Shown here piece by piece: positions 1 to 8,917 of a stretch of DNA of 43,435 nucleotides. The notes below the pieces were generated by a model. It worked only from the letters and a program-made list of their open reading frames with translations. It made no database searches and was not told the DNA's origin. The stretch's first letter is position 1; each line of letters begins with the position of its first letter. Where the stretch lies: contig CALZUQ010000022.1 of NCBI GenBank assembly GCA_945829425.1, positions 1-43,435 on the forward strand. The letters run 5' to 3'. The DNA is from an uncultured bacterium (GTDB lineage: Bacteria; Bacteroidota; Bacteroidia; Bacteroidales; Bacteroidaceae). Both the position numbers and the translations under genes were made by a program.

Positions 1-244
1 CCACAGCTGTGAGTTGAAGCTTACATTATAAAAATAATTTTGATCACTTACTTAGGCATGAAAAAATATTTTTATAGGCATGAAAAAAAATGCTGGAAAA
101 GATGCCTTCCAGACGTTCTGAATTTCTGGACAGACCTTGCAGGAATGGGGAAAAAGCAGTACCTTTGAAAGGGTCAAGTGACAGGAGATTGAACCGTTTG
201 CAGCCAAACAGAAAATGGTTCAACGTCCTGTCCCCTAACCCTCC

Positions 245-1246
245 TCACACCTCTTCTTTATATTTCTCAAACTGCTTTATTATGCGCTGGAAGACCTCGG
301 ACTCAGTGTATGCCGTACTTTTCTTCATCATTGACGTTATGTCTTCCACGGAATTGGCGTAACACGACAGTTCGTTCTTCATCTGGGTATGGTGAATGGC
401 GAAACGGTGTATCTCCTTCTCCCGCTCCTCAATGAGCCTGCGGCATACGCTCTTTACGAGAGGCGTGACAAGACGGTCGAAGAGGTAATGGCCGTGGATG
501 AAGAGATATGTCGTCTCGGGAGTGGCACCCAGGGCGAGGAGCGAAGCCTCGACGCCCTTCACCTTCGACGCCATGGCGGGGTATGCCTGCCTGAGGCTTT
601 TCACTTTGTTAGCAGCCTTATGCTTTATGCGCATCACGACGTCGGAGGCGTTGTACATGTCTATCTTCCCCGGCGTGATGATTTTGTCCATGTCCGTTAT
701 GGTCATGATGCCATAGTCGAAAGAGCGGTAGAGAGCTATGGACCAGCAGAACAGCTGCCATACGGCGCGTGAGTATTCCTTCATGAAGAGAGAGAAATCG
801 AAGATGCGGTGGTCGTTGAGTGTCGCCATGACGCAAACCTCGTGAAGTCCTTCAGCGTAACATTGCAGGTTTTCTATGGAGTATGCCACGGTATGGAAGA
901 CATACGGCGTGTCGAGGAGCTGGCGTGAGTTCTCCGTGGCTCCCGCCATGAGGTAGTCATAGTCCGCATCGACGCAGGCTATCATGTCGTGCCCCGTGTT
1001 CTGTATGAGGCTGTATATGGCAGACTTCTTCCCTCTCCCCATGAGCGTGCGTTTCTCCTGCTGCTTCGTGGGAAGCATTATCTCGAAGTAATGTCTGTCC
1101 GTCTCCAACGTCCTCAGCACCGTACGCCAGAAGAGCACGTCGTCGTAGCTCTCGACGTAAGCAATGACCTTACGCCGGCTGTTCTGCGGCTGCAGTGCGT
1201 TGGCTGCCGACATATATCGGGAACTGATATGTTGTGTCAGTTTCAT
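245..1246 (-). CDS. DUF4435 (TOPRIM-like) protein, putative effector of an ATPase-DUF4435 pair
   Basis: A 333-residue protein with the layout of the DUF4435 family, a TOPRIM-like nuclease fold. An acidic stretch YVESYDDVLFW lies near residues 30-40, a DxD-type segment CVDADYDYL near 91-99, and YSIEN near 122-126. These are the expected metal-binding positions by family comparison; activity is inferred. The C-terminal half is helical and charged. Its ATG overlaps the stop of the upstream ATPase gene by four bases (ATGA), so the two are almost certainly translated together. DUF4435 proteins serve as the effector (AriB) in the PARIS anti-phage system next to an ABC-type ATPase (AriA), so a defence role is plausible. 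A conserved housekeeping role cannot be excluded. Confidence 0.8.
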   Translation of the reverse strand: MKLTQHISSRYMSAANALQPQNSRRKVIAYVESYDDVLFWRTVLRTLETDRHYFEIMLPTKQQEKRTLMGRGKKSAIYSLIQNTGHDMIACVDADYDYLMAGATENSRQLLDTPYVFHTVAYSIENLQCYAEGLHEVCVMATLNDHRIFDFSLFMKEYSRAVWQLFCWSIALYRSFDYGIMTITDMDKIITPGKIDMYNASDVVMRIKHKAANKVKSLRQAYPAMASKVKGVEASLLALGATPETTYLFIHGHYLFDRLVTPLVKSVCRRLIEEREKEIHRFAIHHTQMKNELSCYANSVEDITSMMKKSTAYTESEVFQRIIKQFEKYKEEV

Positions 1247-1932
1247 AATGTTATATCACTAACCTCCGTGACCTTGTCCATCCATCCGTTCATGATGAGG
1301 GCAGGAGAATGTGTGCTGAGAATAATCTGTACGTTAGGGTTCAGGAGCAGTATCGTCTCTATCAGCGTCTGCTGCCATTCTATGTGGAGCGACACCTCCG
1401 GCTCGTCCATGAGGAGTATGGTAGGGTCGCCGTCTTCGAGGAGCACCGTCATGAGAATTACGAGGAGCTGCTTCTCACCGCTGCTGAGGAGCCTGAGGTC
1501 CAGGCGTTCACCCCATTGCATCAGCGTGACCCTTGCCTCGTCACGTACGATGGTCTTCTTCGTCGCTGTGAACATCTTGTCTACGATGTCGCAGAACATG
1601 TCCCACCGCTCGTTGTGAGGATAGTGGACGACACGTTCCTGCAAGGCGGAGAGGTTGCTGTCGAACTCGCTGCGTACGTCGGGCGTCGTTATTACGTCAT
1701 AGCGCAAGAGAGTAGCGTCGGCGGGATGCGTCACGATGGTTATGTCAGAAGGCTCCTTCTCCCCGAGCGCCATCACTCCGCTTGCCACTCTCCGCAGTAT
1801 GGTGCTTTTCCCTATGCCGTTGGCACCGCTGAGCACATTCACCTTCGGGTCGAGGTGCCACAGAATGTGTTTCCTGCCCTTCCATAATGCCCCGATTTCT
1901 ATTTCTTTGATATATTCTGCGTATTTTTCCAT
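1243..1932 (-). CDS. Compact ABC/AAA-type ATP-binding protein paired with DUF4435
   Basis: A 229-residue P-loop ATPase of the ABC/SMC/OLD type. Walker A GANGIGKS is at about 36-43, the ABC signature LSSGEKQ at 149-155, Walker B TILLMDEPE at 171-179, and the H-loop STHSP at 206-210. There are no membrane segments. It is much shorter than the roughly 450-residue AriA ATPases of PARIS and has little room for an inserted coiled coil or dimerisation domain. It shares an ATGA overlap with the following DUF4435 gene. A promoter-like TATTTTTG lies 22 bases upstream of the ATG on this strand, so the two genes look like a self-contained operon divergent from the EamA gene. Confidence 0.85.
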   Translation of the reverse strand: MEKYAEYIKEIEIGALWKGRKHILWHLDPKVNVLSGANGIGKSTILRRVASGVMALGEKEPSDITIVTHPADATLLRYDVITTPDVRSEFDSNLSALQERVVHYPHNERWDMFCDIVDKMFTATKKTIVRDEARVTLMQWGERLDLRLLSSGEKQLLVILMTVLLEDGDPTILLMDEPEVSLHIEWQQTLIETILLLNPNVQIILSTHSPALIMNGWMDKVTEVSDITL

Positions 1933-1954
1933 GATATATGCTATTTTCTTTGTA

Positions 1955-1962
1955 CAAAAATA
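1955..1962 (-). promoter_or_regulatory. -7 promoter element for the ATPase-DUF4435 operon
   Basis: On the minus strand this reads TATTTTTG, an exact match to the Bacteroidetes -7 consensus TAnnTTTG, 22 bases before the ATPase start. No convincing -33 TTTG is seen at the right spacing. Confidence 0.55.
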
Positions 1963-1984
1963 GTGTTTTTCTCTGAATTCTTAG

Positions 1985-1992
1985 TAATTTTG
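1985..1992 (+). promoter_or_regulatory. -7 promoter element for the EamA transporter gene
   Basis: TAATTTTG matches TAnnTTTG and lies about 48 bases upstream of the transporter ATG. With the element at 1955-1962 it makes a tight divergent promoter pair in a 107-bp intergenic gap. Confidence 0.55.
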
Positions 1993-2039
1993 CACTGAAA
2001 TTTAACATAATCTAATGTGTTAAGAGTGAAATTATCATA

Positions 2040-2972
2040 ATGAACAGCAAAACGAACAACACACCTCTCATAGCCCATCTCTCGATGTTCTTCGCCTGCG
2101 CCTTCTGGGGACTCATGGCACCATTGGGAAAAGACGCCATGACCCACGGCATCACAGGCATAGACATGGTGACGTTCCGCGTGGCGGGCGGTGCACTGCT
2201 TTTCTGGCTCACCTCGCTCTTCGTCAAGCGTGAGCATGTGCCGTTCAGGGACATCGTGCGCTTCATAGGTGCCGGCTTCCTCGGCATAGTGACAAACCAG
2301 TGTCTGTATATCTACGGACTCTCCGTCACCTCGCCCGTCAACGCAAGCATCGTGACGACCTCCATGCCTATCTTCGCCATGATCCTCGCCGCACTGATAC
2401 TCCGTGAACCTATCACGGGGAAGAAAGCCTTAGGAGTGCTGATGGGATGCTCCGGAGCATTGATACTCATACTCACCAGTGCGCAAGCCATCAGCGACAA
2501 GGTCGGCGACATCCGCGGTGACCTGATGTGCCTCGGCGCACAGTTCTCCTTCGCCCTCTACCTCTCCCTCTTCAATCCTCTCATACGGCGTTACAGCGTG
2601 TTCACGACAAACAAATGGATGTTCCTTTGGGCTACGCTGATTATCGTGCCGTTCTCATCCATGAGCCTCAAGGACATAGACTTCGCCACCGTGCCGGAGA
2701 AGACATGGTGGGAGGTGGCGTATGTCGTGGCGTTCGGAACATACGTAGGATATATCCTCACCATGATAGGCCAGCGGACACTGCGCCCTACCGTCGTGTC
2801 GGTCTACAACTACGTCCAGCCTATCGTCTCCGTCACGGTGTCGCTGATACTGGGTCTCGCCGTACTGCAATGGTCACAAGGTCTCGCCGTAGTACTCGTA
2901 TTCCTCGGAGTATGGCTCGTCACGAAGTCACGCTCAAGGGCTGACATGGACAAAGCCGCCAAGGGAGAATAA
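2040..2972 (+). CDS. EamA/DMT-family inner membrane transporter
   Basis: A 310-residue, strongly hydrophobic protein with about ten membrane helices in two homologous halves, the usual arrangement of drug/metabolite (EamA) transporters. The first half opens with HLSMFFACAFWGLMAPLGKD and contains the family-typical SPVNASIVTTSMPIFAMIL segment at the end of the first repeat. The second half repeats this with RPTVVSVYNYVQPIVSV. The short basic tail (VTKSRSRADMDKAAKGE) is probably cytoplasmic. Substrate cannot be read from sequence; members export amino acids, metabolites or drugs. It stands first in a same-strand series, 31 bases before the cation antiporter gene, so co-transcription is likely. 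Confidence 0.88.
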   Translation: MNSKTNNTPLIAHLSMFFACAFWGLMAPLGKDAMTHGITGIDMVTFRVAGGALLFWLTSLFVKREHVPFRDIVRFIGAGFLGIVTNQCLYIYGLSVTSPVNASIVTTSMPIFAMILAALILREPITGKKALGVLMGCSGALILILTSAQAISDKVGDIRGDLMCLGAQFSFALYLSLFNPLIRRYSVFTTNKWMFLWATLIIVPFSSMSLKDIDFATVPEKTWWEVAYVVAFGTYVGYILTMIGQRTLRPTVVSVYNYVQPIVSVTVSLILGLAVLQWSQGLAVVLVFLGVWLVTKSRSRADMDKAAKGE

Positions 2973-3003
2973 TCACCTCACGCAAAAAACCTACACACAA
3001 CCG

Positions 3004-5133
3004 ATGTTCAACCTCGCAGAATACTTCCCCATCACAGACCCTACGCTGATTTTCTTCGTAGTGCTGCTGATCATACTCCTTGCACCTATTATCATGGGCA
3101 AGCTGCGCATACCACATATCATAGGCATGGTGTTGGCAGGAGTCCTGGTAGGACGCTACGGACTGAACATCCTTGTCCGCGACGACTCTTTCGAACTCTT
3201 CGGAAAGGTGGGACTGCTGTATATCATGTTCCTCGCCGGACTGGAGATGGACATGGAGGGACTGAAGAAAAACGCACGCAAGGTCGTGGTCTTCGGAGTT
3301 CTCTCCTTCGTGCTGCCCTTCATACTGATATACTACACGTCTATGGCGTGGCTCCACTACTCCTCACTCTCTGCCCTGCTCCTGGCGTGTGTCATGTCGG
3401 CATGTACGCTGATAGCCTATCCTATAGTAGGACGCTACGGCCTGCAGAAGAAGAAGGTCGTGACGCTATCGGTAGGCGCGTCGATGCTCTCGCTGCTCTT
3501 CTCGCTCATCACGTTGGCAGCACTCACGGGAGTGTTCTACGGCGACGGGACGGACTGGCGTTTCTGGGTGTTCTTCCTGCTGAAGTTCGTGGCATACTGC
3601 GTCGTGGTGTCAATGGTGACAAGGAGGCTGACACGCTATTTCCTCAGACGATATTCCGATGCCGTGATGCAGTTCATATTCGTCATGTGCATACTCTTCA
3701 TGTCAGCAGCACTCTCGGCGTTCATAGGCCTTGAGGGCATCTTCGGAGCCTTCTTCTCCGGTCTTGTCCTCAACAGGTTCATACCCTCCGTCTCACCCCT
3801 CATGAACCGCATAGAGTTTACGGGCAACGCCCTCTTCATACCTTATTTCCTCATCGGCGTGGGTATGCTGATAAATGTCGGAGTGCTCTTCGAGGGAGGC
3901 GGCATAATAATCGCCGTAGCCGTCATGGTGGTCTTCGGGACGTTGGGCAAGGCGATGGCAGCCTATGTGGCATGTCTCTTCTTCCGTATGCCGTGGGTGG
4001 CAGGCCACATGATGTTCGGACTCACCTCGGCACACGCTGCAGGAGCCATAGCAATGGTTATGGTAGGCATGAAGATGGAGACGGCACCGGGGCAGTTCCT
4101 CATGGACGACACTGCACTCAACGGCGTCGTCATGATGATACTCTTCACATGCATCATAAGCACCATGGTGACAGAGAACGCGGCAAAGGCCATGGTGATA
4201 CATAACGCCCACAACAAGGTGGTGGAGAAACAGGAGGGCGACGACGAGAAAATCCTCATACCCGTGAAGTACCCCGAGACCTGCGACACCCTCGTCTCGC
4301 TCGGCATACTCATGAGAAACAGGAAGCTGAACCGGGGACTCGTGGCTCTCAACGTCGTATATGACGACGAGGACGCGGCATACAACCAGCGGAAAGGGCA
4401 GGAACTGCTGGAACACGTGACACAGACGGCGGCGGGGGCGGACGTAAGGATGCAGACGCAGGTGAGGCTGGCGACGAATATCGCCAACGGCATAAAGCAC
4501 GCCTTCATAGAATATGACGCATCGGAGATAATCATGGGGCTGCATATCCACCAGGAGGTCACGAAGAGGTTCTGGGGAGAGTTTGCACAGAGTCTTTTCA
4601 ACGGACTGAACAGGCAGATCATCATAGCACGCTGTGTCATGCCTTTGGCTACGCTGAGGCGGCTGCAGGTCGCCGTGCCGTCGAGGGCGGAGTATGAGCC
4701 GGGGTTCACACGCTGGCTGGAACGTCTGGCACGCTTGGCGGGAAACCTCGACTGCCGCATACTCTTCCACGGACGTGAAGACACGCTGCAGGCCATCAAG
4801 GACTATCTCCTTACGGGACACGGCAGCGTGAGGGCGGAATATCTCTCCATGGAGCATTGGAACCAGCTGCCTACGCTGGCAGGAAAGATCAAGAGCGACG
4901 ACATGTTCGTCGTGGTGACAGCACGTAAGGGCACTCTGTCGTATAAAACCGCCATGGACCGCCTCCCCGACGAGTTGTCAGACTATTTCAAGGGGCAGAA
5001 CATCATGATCGTCTTCCCTGACCAGTACGGCAAGGCTGACACCATGACCTTCACGACAGCACAGCATACAGAGCAGCTGTCAGCATACGACATGCTCCGC
5101 GGACTGCTCAGGAGGCTGTTCCACAGACATTGA
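3004..5133 (+). CDS. CPA2-type cation:proton antiporter with C-terminal cytoplasmic domain
   Basis: A 709-residue protein. Residues about 10-400 form a Na+/H+ exchanger (CPA2) membrane domain of roughly 12 helices, with the early segment [20 protein letters not shown] and [18 protein letters not shown] typical of KefB/NapA-like antiporters. Residues about 400-709 are soluble and resemble tandem universal-stress-like nucleotide-binding regions; there is no obvious TrkA-N domain. It should exchange Na+ or K+ for protons at the inner membrane. This architecture (exchanger plus USP-like tail) is common in Bacteroidales. It follows the EamA gene closely; about 105 non-coding bases separate it from the next gene. 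Confidence 0.88.
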   Translation: MFNLAEYFPITDPTLIFFVVLLIILLAPIIMGKLRIPHIIGMVLAGVLVGRYGLNILVRDDSFELFGKVGLLYIMFLAGLEMDMEGLKKNARKVVVFGVLSFVLPFILIYYTSMAWLHYSSLSALLLACVMSACTLIAYPIVGRYGLQKKKVVTLSVGASMLSLLFSLITLAALTGVFYGDGTDWRFWVFFLLKFVAYCVVVSMVTRRLTRYFLRRYSDAVMQFIFVMCILFMSAALSAFIGLEGIFGAFFSGLVLNRFIPSVSPLMNRIEFTGNALFIPYFLIGVGMLINVGVLFEGGGIIIAVAVMVVFGTLGKAMAAYVACLFFRMPWVAGHMMFGLTSAHAAGAIAMVMVGMKMETAPGQFLMDDTALNGVVMMILFTCIISTMVTENAAKAMVIHNAHNKVVEKQEGDDEKILIPVKYPETCDTLVSLGILMRNRKLNRGLVALNVVYDDEDAAYNQRKGQELLEHVTQTAAGADVRMQTQVRLATNIANGIKHAFIEYDASEIIMGLHIHQEVTKRFWGEFAQSLFNGLNRQIIIARCVMPLATLRRLQVAVPSRAEYEPGFTRWLERLARLAGNLDCRILFHGREDTLQAIKDYLLTGHGSVRAEYLSMEHWNQLPTLAGKIKSDDMFVVVTARKGTLSYKTAMDRLPDELSDYFKGQNIMIVFPDQYGKADTMTFTTAQHTEQLSAYDMLRGLLRRLFHRH

Positions 5134-5239
5134 CGTTGGCAAAAAGAAGAAATACCGGCTGCACATAAGCCATGCAACGCAACACTTTATAAACACACCG
5201 ACATTAGAGAACCCACCTATCATTATAACCATTGACGTC

Positions 5240-5893
5240 ATGATAACAGTAAAGAATATATGCAAGAGCTTCGGAACGTTGCAGGTTCTGAAAGGTATAG
5301 ACCTCACCATAGGGAAGGGAGAGATCGTGAGCATCGTAGGCCCTTCGGGAGCAGGGAAGACGACATTGCTGCAAATCATAGGAACACTCGACAGCGCAGA
5401 CAGCGGAACGGTGACGATAGGCGGCGAAGACGTTACGAGACTCTCGCAGAAGAAACTCGCCGACTTCCGCAACCGGCACATAGGCTTCGTCTTCCAGTTC
5501 CATCAGCTCCTGCCGGAGTTTACGGCGTTGGAAAACGTCATGATACCGGCACTGATAGCCGGAACGCCGAAAGGCAAGGCACGTGAGAAGGCACGGCAAT
5601 TGCTTGCCATGCTCGGGCTGGAAGAGCGCGAGGAGCATAAGCCGGCACAACTGTCAGGAGGAGAGAAACAGCGTGTGGCGGTGGCAAGGGCGTTGGTGAA
5701 CGACCCCGACGTGATACTTGCCGACGAGCCGTCGGGAGCTCTCGACACGAAGAACAAGGAAGACCTTCACCGGCTGTTCTTCGAACTGCGTGACAGGCTG
5801 GGACAGACCTTTGTTATCGTGACACACGACGAGGGGCTCGCAGCAATAACCGACCGCACTATACACATGCTTGACGGACAGATAACAGAATAA
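5240..5893 (+). CDS. lolD: ABC transporter ATP-binding protein, LolD-like
   Basis: A 217-residue ABC ATPase with Walker A GPSGAGKT (34-41), Q-loop [19 protein letters not shown] (about 85-103), signature LSGGEKQ (138-144), Walker B VILADEP (158-164) and an H-loop VTHD near 200. The [14 protein letters not shown] region and the overall size fit the MacB/LolD subfamily, which powers lipoprotein release from the inner membrane. No permease gene is adjacent, which is usual for LolD in Bacteroidetes. FtsE is the main alternative, but no ftsX lies next to it. The start ATG fits the family N terminus ([11 protein letters not shown]). Confidence 0.85.
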   Translation: MITVKNICKSFGTLQVLKGIDLTIGKGEIVSIVGPSGAGKTTLLQIIGTLDSADSGTVTIGGEDVTRLSQKKLADFRNRHIGFVFQFHQLLPEFTALENVMIPALIAGTPKGKAREKARQLLAMLGLEEREEHKPAQLSGGEKQRVAVARALVNDPDVILADEPSGALDTKNKEDLHRLFFELRDRLGQTFVIVTHDEGLAAITDRTIHMLDGQITE

Positions 5894-5921
5894 CAGGACT
5901 CAACAAAAAAAAAAGATACTT

Positions 5922-6776
5922 ATGTCACTATCTCTTGGAAAAATGAACACCCTGAAGGTCTTACGCAAGGTTGACTTCGGGCTTTATCTCGAAGGGGGAC
6001 CTACGGGCGATATACTCCTTCCAACACGTTATGTGCCGAAAGGTACTAAAATAGGCGACGAGCTTGAGGTCTTCCTCTACCTTGACCAGGAGGAGCGTCC
6101 CATCGCCACGACACAGCGTCCAAAAGCTATGGTAGGCGACTTCGCATGTCTTACAGTGGCATGGACAAACGAGCATGGAGCCTTCCTCGACTGGGGACTG
6201 ATGAAGGATGTCTTCTGCCCCTTCCGTGAGCAGAAAATGCGTATGGAGAAGGGACGCAGCTATGTGGTGTATATACATATTGACGAAGAGTCATACCGCA
6301 TAGTGGCTACGGCAAAGGTGGAGCGTTGGCTCTCGAAGGATATGCCGCACTATAAGCCCAACGAAGAGGTGGAGATACTCGTATGGCAGAAGACGGACCT
6401 TGGATTCAAGGTCATCGTAGACAATAAATTCCAGGGACTGGTGTACAGCAGTCAGGTGTTCCGTGAGCTGCATACCGGCGACAGGCTGAAGGCGTATGTC
6501 TCCACGGTAAGGCCTGACGGCAAGCTCGACATCTCCATACAGAAGACCGGCTACGAGCAGTCTCTTGACTTTGCCGAACGTCTGCATGAATACCTTTTCC
6601 GCCACGACGGTTATTGCCCGTTTACGGACAAGTCGCCGGCAGAGGATATTTATGCTGAGTTCCAGGTAAGCAAGAAGGTATTCAAGAAAGCCGTGGGCGA
6701 CTTGTATAAGAGACGCATGATAACGCTGGCTCCCGACGGCATAGAACTGAAGGCTTCGGCGATGTATCAGGATTGA
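5922..6776 (+). CDS. S1-domain RNA-binding protein, CvfB/YitL family
   Basis: A 284-residue protein matching the CvfB layout: successive S1-like OB-fold segments (GLYLEGGPTGDILLPTRYVP near the start, GAFLDWGLMKDVFCPFREQ in the middle, DLGFKVIVDNKFQGLVYSSQ later) and a C-terminal winged-helix segment ending in KKVFKKAVGDLYKRRMITL. CvfB proteins bind RNA and affect virulence-factor expression in Firmicutes; the role in Bacteroidales is not established. The gene starts 28 bases after lolD and is likely co-transcribed. A second in-frame ATG at 5943 could be the true start, because the residues before it are not clearly part of the domain. Confidence 0.85.
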   Translation: MSLSLGKMNTLKVLRKVDFGLYLEGGPTGDILLPTRYVPKGTKIGDELEVFLYLDQEERPIATTQRPKAMVGDFACLTVAWTNEHGAFLDWGLMKDVFCPFREQKMRMEKGRSYVVYIHIDEESYRIVATAKVERWLSKDMPHYKPNEEVEILVWQKTDLGFKVIVDNKFQGLVYSSQVFRELHTGDRLKAYVSTVRPDGKLDISIQKTGYEQSLDFAERLHEYLFRHDGYCPFTDKSPAEDIYAEFQVSKKVFKKAVGDLYKRRMITLAPDGIELKASAMYQD

Positions 6777-6787
6777 GGGGTTTAAAA

Positions 6788-6829
6788 AGAAAAATCCGCG
6801 CAATAGAACGTTAATTCATATTACGCGGA
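6788..6829 (-). terminator. Intrinsic terminator downstream of tRNA-Val
   Basis: Arms TCCGCGCAAT (6795-6804) and ATTACGCGGA (6820-6829) pair at nine of ten positions with a 15-nt loop. On the minus strand the hairpin is followed by TTTTTCTTTTT. It sits between the converging cvfB-like gene and the tRNA. Confidence 0.7.
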
Positions 6830-6836
6830 ACACCCC

Positions 6837-6914
6837 TGGTGGGCGTTGACGGATTCGAACCGCCGACCCTCTGCTTGTAAGGCAGATGCTCTGAACCAGC
6901 TGAGCTAAACGCCC
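6837..6914 (-). tRNA. tRNA-Val (anticodon UAC)
   Basis: A full cloverleaf on the minus strand. The 7-bp acceptor stem starts GGGCGTT, the D stem is GCTC/GAGC, the anticodon stem is TCTGC/GCAGA with loop CTTACAA (anticodon TAC, reading GUA Val codons), and the T arm contains TTCGAAT. The discriminator is A and the 3' CCA is encoded (6837-6839). The mature body plus CCA is 78 nt. It has its own promoter and terminator. Confidence 0.97.
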
Positions 6915-6955
6915 TGAAGATTACTTCAGTGCAAGTCATTTCTGAATTGCGGGTG

Positions 6956-6986
6956 CAAAGGTACGAACTTTTTCCGTAACGTGCAA
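6956..6986 (-). promoter_or_regulatory. Promoter of tRNA-Val
   Basis: On the minus strand the -7 box TACCTTTG (6956-6963) and a -33 TTG (6984-6986) are separated by exactly 20 bases, a strong Bacteroidetes promoter match, about 40 bases upstream of the tRNA 5' end. Confidence 0.75.
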
Positions 6987-7016
6987 GTTTTTTCAGAGGT
7001 TTTTTCAAAAATAATG

Positions 7017-7024
7017 TATTTTTG
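7017..7024 (+). promoter_or_regulatory. -7 promoter element for comEC
   Basis: TATTTTTG matches TAnnTTTG, 42 bases before the GTG start. A small inverted sequence (CGGTTTAACCCG) follows it in the leader. Confidence 0.5.
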
Positions 7025-7066
7025 TTCGGTTTAACCCGAAAAAGTCTATAAAAACAGTAAAAAGAA

Positions 7067-8758
7067 GTGGATTATAACCCTCGTAGTTGGATACACAGCG
7101 TGCCGATGTTCCGTTATGCCGTAGTGTTCTGTTCAGGTATCGTGCTGGCGGATATTATGGACGGCGTTACGGCGAGACACTGGGCGATAGCAGCGGCCTT
7201 GCTGACTCTCGTCGCTCTGTTCGCATCGAAACGCAGTGCCTTGGCGTCAAGTGTTGCAACGCTTGCCGGAATACTCCTTCTCGGCTCTGTGAGGATGGCG
7301 TGGTTTTCTCACGACGGCAAGGCTCTTCATGAGCGCGAGAGGATCGTCGGGGAAGTCGTAGTGGCGAGTGATCCGAGAGGGGGCGGGGAGACGGTGGTTT
7401 TCGAGGGACTGCTCTGCTACAACCCGGAAAGCCCAGACACTGCAGCAGGAGAAGGCTTATACGAAGACTCGGCGAGGAACGTCTCTTTCCCTTCTCACGG
7501 TGCTACGGTGCGTAAAGATCTGTGCGGGGAGCGCATTGACGTGTTTATGCCGAAAGCTTCTGCGGCATCTCTTTCCTTGGGTGACGTCATAAGGGTGGAG
7601 GGAACGTTGCGCCCTTTGCAGAAAACGGAAGGAGAGGGGCGTTACGACTACCGCCGCAGCCAACAAGAGCGTGGCGTCATTGCGACAATGTATATTGCCG
7701 GGGGGAAATGGACTGAGGCTTGCCGTTGGGAAGAAAGGAAGGACATGTTCGGAATGTGGGAGAGGATTACCATGAAAGCTCTTCTGATACGCCAAGGAGT
7801 GGTGAGACGTATATGCGACAGCGGCATGGACATGGAAGCCTCTGCCGTGGCGGCAGCCATGACTACGGGCTACAAGGGCGGTCTGACCCAAGAGCTGCGG
7901 CAAGGATATTCTCTCTCCGGCGCATCGCATATCCTGGCTCTCTCAGGTATGCACCTCTCGGTAATCTACATGCTTCTGACGTTCTTCCTACGCCGCAGGA
8001 ATGTCTTCACCGTCGTGCTCACCCTCTCTGCCGTATGGGCGTATGTGGTGTTTACGGGTATGCCGCTGTCGGTGATGCGTGCCGCACTGATGCTGACATT
8101 TTGGGACGTGATACGTTTGGCAGACAGAAGGCAGCATCCGCTGAACATCCTCGGCATGACGTTGCTTCTCATGACAGTCGCAAATCCCATGACGTTGTGG
8201 AACATCTCTTTCCAGATGTCTTTCCTCGCCGTCGCTGCGATAGTGGTGTACGCAAGGGAGATAGAGCGCATGGCACCTGTGAGGATAACGGAATGGGAGG
8301 AAGGCGACGGGGTATGGTGCAGAAGAGGCAAGGCCTTGGTGCGTAAGGTGTGGGGAGTCTGTGCGGTATGTCTTGCAGCACAGCTTGGCACTATGCCCCT
8401 TGCGGCATATTATTTCGGTACGGTGCCACTGCTGTTTCTCATAACGAATATCATCGTCGTGCCACTCTCTGCCGTCATCGTCTGCGGCACACTCCTGCTT
8501 GTACTCCTGTCTTTTCTGTCTGCTGCGGCAAGCGTGGCGAACACTGTGGTGCTGCCTGCTGCAGCGGGACTCCTGTCGTGGGTCATAGGCTGGCAGAACG
8601 CCTTGCTCATGGCACTGTCGTCGCTGCCCTGCTCCTCACTGTCCGGTGTCCGTATCTCTCTCCTGCAGCTATACCTTATATATATTATAATACTTGCCGT
8701 GACGGCTGTAGCAGCGCGCTACCGTGAGGTGCTGAACGTGGAGCGAGAGAGTCGTTGA
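7067..8758 (+). CDS. comEC: ComEC/Rec2-family DNA-uptake membrane protein
   Basis: A 563-residue polytopic membrane protein. The N-terminal part (about 1-210) holds membrane helices and a DUF4131-like soluble OB-type segment. The competence domain starts near SGASHILALSGMHLSVIYMLL, a hallmark ComEC motif, and continues through VFTGMPLSVMRAALMLTFWDV to the C-terminal helices. ComEC forms the inner-membrane channel for single-stranded DNA in natural transformation. The metallo-beta-lactamase domain of Firmicute ComEC is absent here. The first codon is GTG after a purine-rich AAAAAGAA; an ATG at 7106 is an alternative start. The gene is monocistronic and divergent from tRNA-Val. Confidence 0.88.
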   Translation: MDYNPRSWIHSVPMFRYAVVFCSGIVLADIMDGVTARHWAIAAALLTLVALFASKRSALASSVATLAGILLLGSVRMAWFSHDGKALHERERIVGEVVVASDPRGGGETVVFEGLLCYNPESPDTAAGEGLYEDSARNVSFPSHGATVRKDLCGERIDVFMPKASAASLSLGDVIRVEGTLRPLQKTEGEGRYDYRRSQQERGVIATMYIAGGKWTEACRWEERKDMFGMWERITMKALLIRQGVVRRICDSGMDMEASAVAAAMTTGYKGGLTQELRQGYSLSGASHILALSGMHLSVIYMLLTFFLRRRNVFTVVLTLSAVWAYVVFTGMPLSVMRAALMLTFWDVIRLADRRQHPLNILGMTLLLMTVANPMTLWNISFQMSFLAVAAIVVYAREIERMAPVRITEWEEGDGVWCRRGKALVRKVWGVCAVCLAAQLGTMPLAAYYFGTVPLLFLITNIIVVPLSAVIVCGTLLLVLLSFLSAAASVANTVVLPAAAGLLSWVIGWQNALLMALSSLPCSSLSGVRISLLQLYLIYIIILAVTAVAARYREVLNVERESR

Positions 8759-8836
8759 AGGTAGGGAGACGGAAGGCCGAAGTCCTTGGCATGGCAGGTC
8801 TTGTCGCGGCTGGCGTGTGTGGCGGTCATTCCTATG

Positions 8837-8917
8837 TGTCGGACATCAGAGAGGTGTCAGACATCAGAGAGGGTTCGGACATTAGAGTGGTTTGGACATC
8901 AGAGAGGTGTCGGACAC
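8837..8917. repeat. 18-bp tandem array containing the stop codon of the acyltransferase gene
   Basis: Units on the plus strand are TGTCGGACATCAGAGAGG (8837-8854), a one-mismatch copy (8855-8872), a diverged copy (8873-8890), a 17-bp copy (8891-8907) and a partial copy. Read on the minus strand, each unit holds TGA or TAA at the same place. The stop codon actually used (8882-8884) lies in the third unit, and the 17-bp copy shifts the frame inside the array. Confidence 0.85.

Noticed and set aside
1..244. AT-rich start of the window with two GGCATGAAAAAA words
   Set aside because: No gene or structure I can support; the small duplication is too short to interpret.
3793..4857. 354-codon and other long minus-strand frames under the antiporter gene
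   Set aside because: Low-complexity His/Arg/Leu-rich translations typical of antisense frames; the plus-strand antiporter is clearly real.
5240..5893. FtsE as identity of the ABC ATPase
   Set aside because: No ftsX neighbour, and the sequence between Walker A and the signature fits the LolD/MacB group better.
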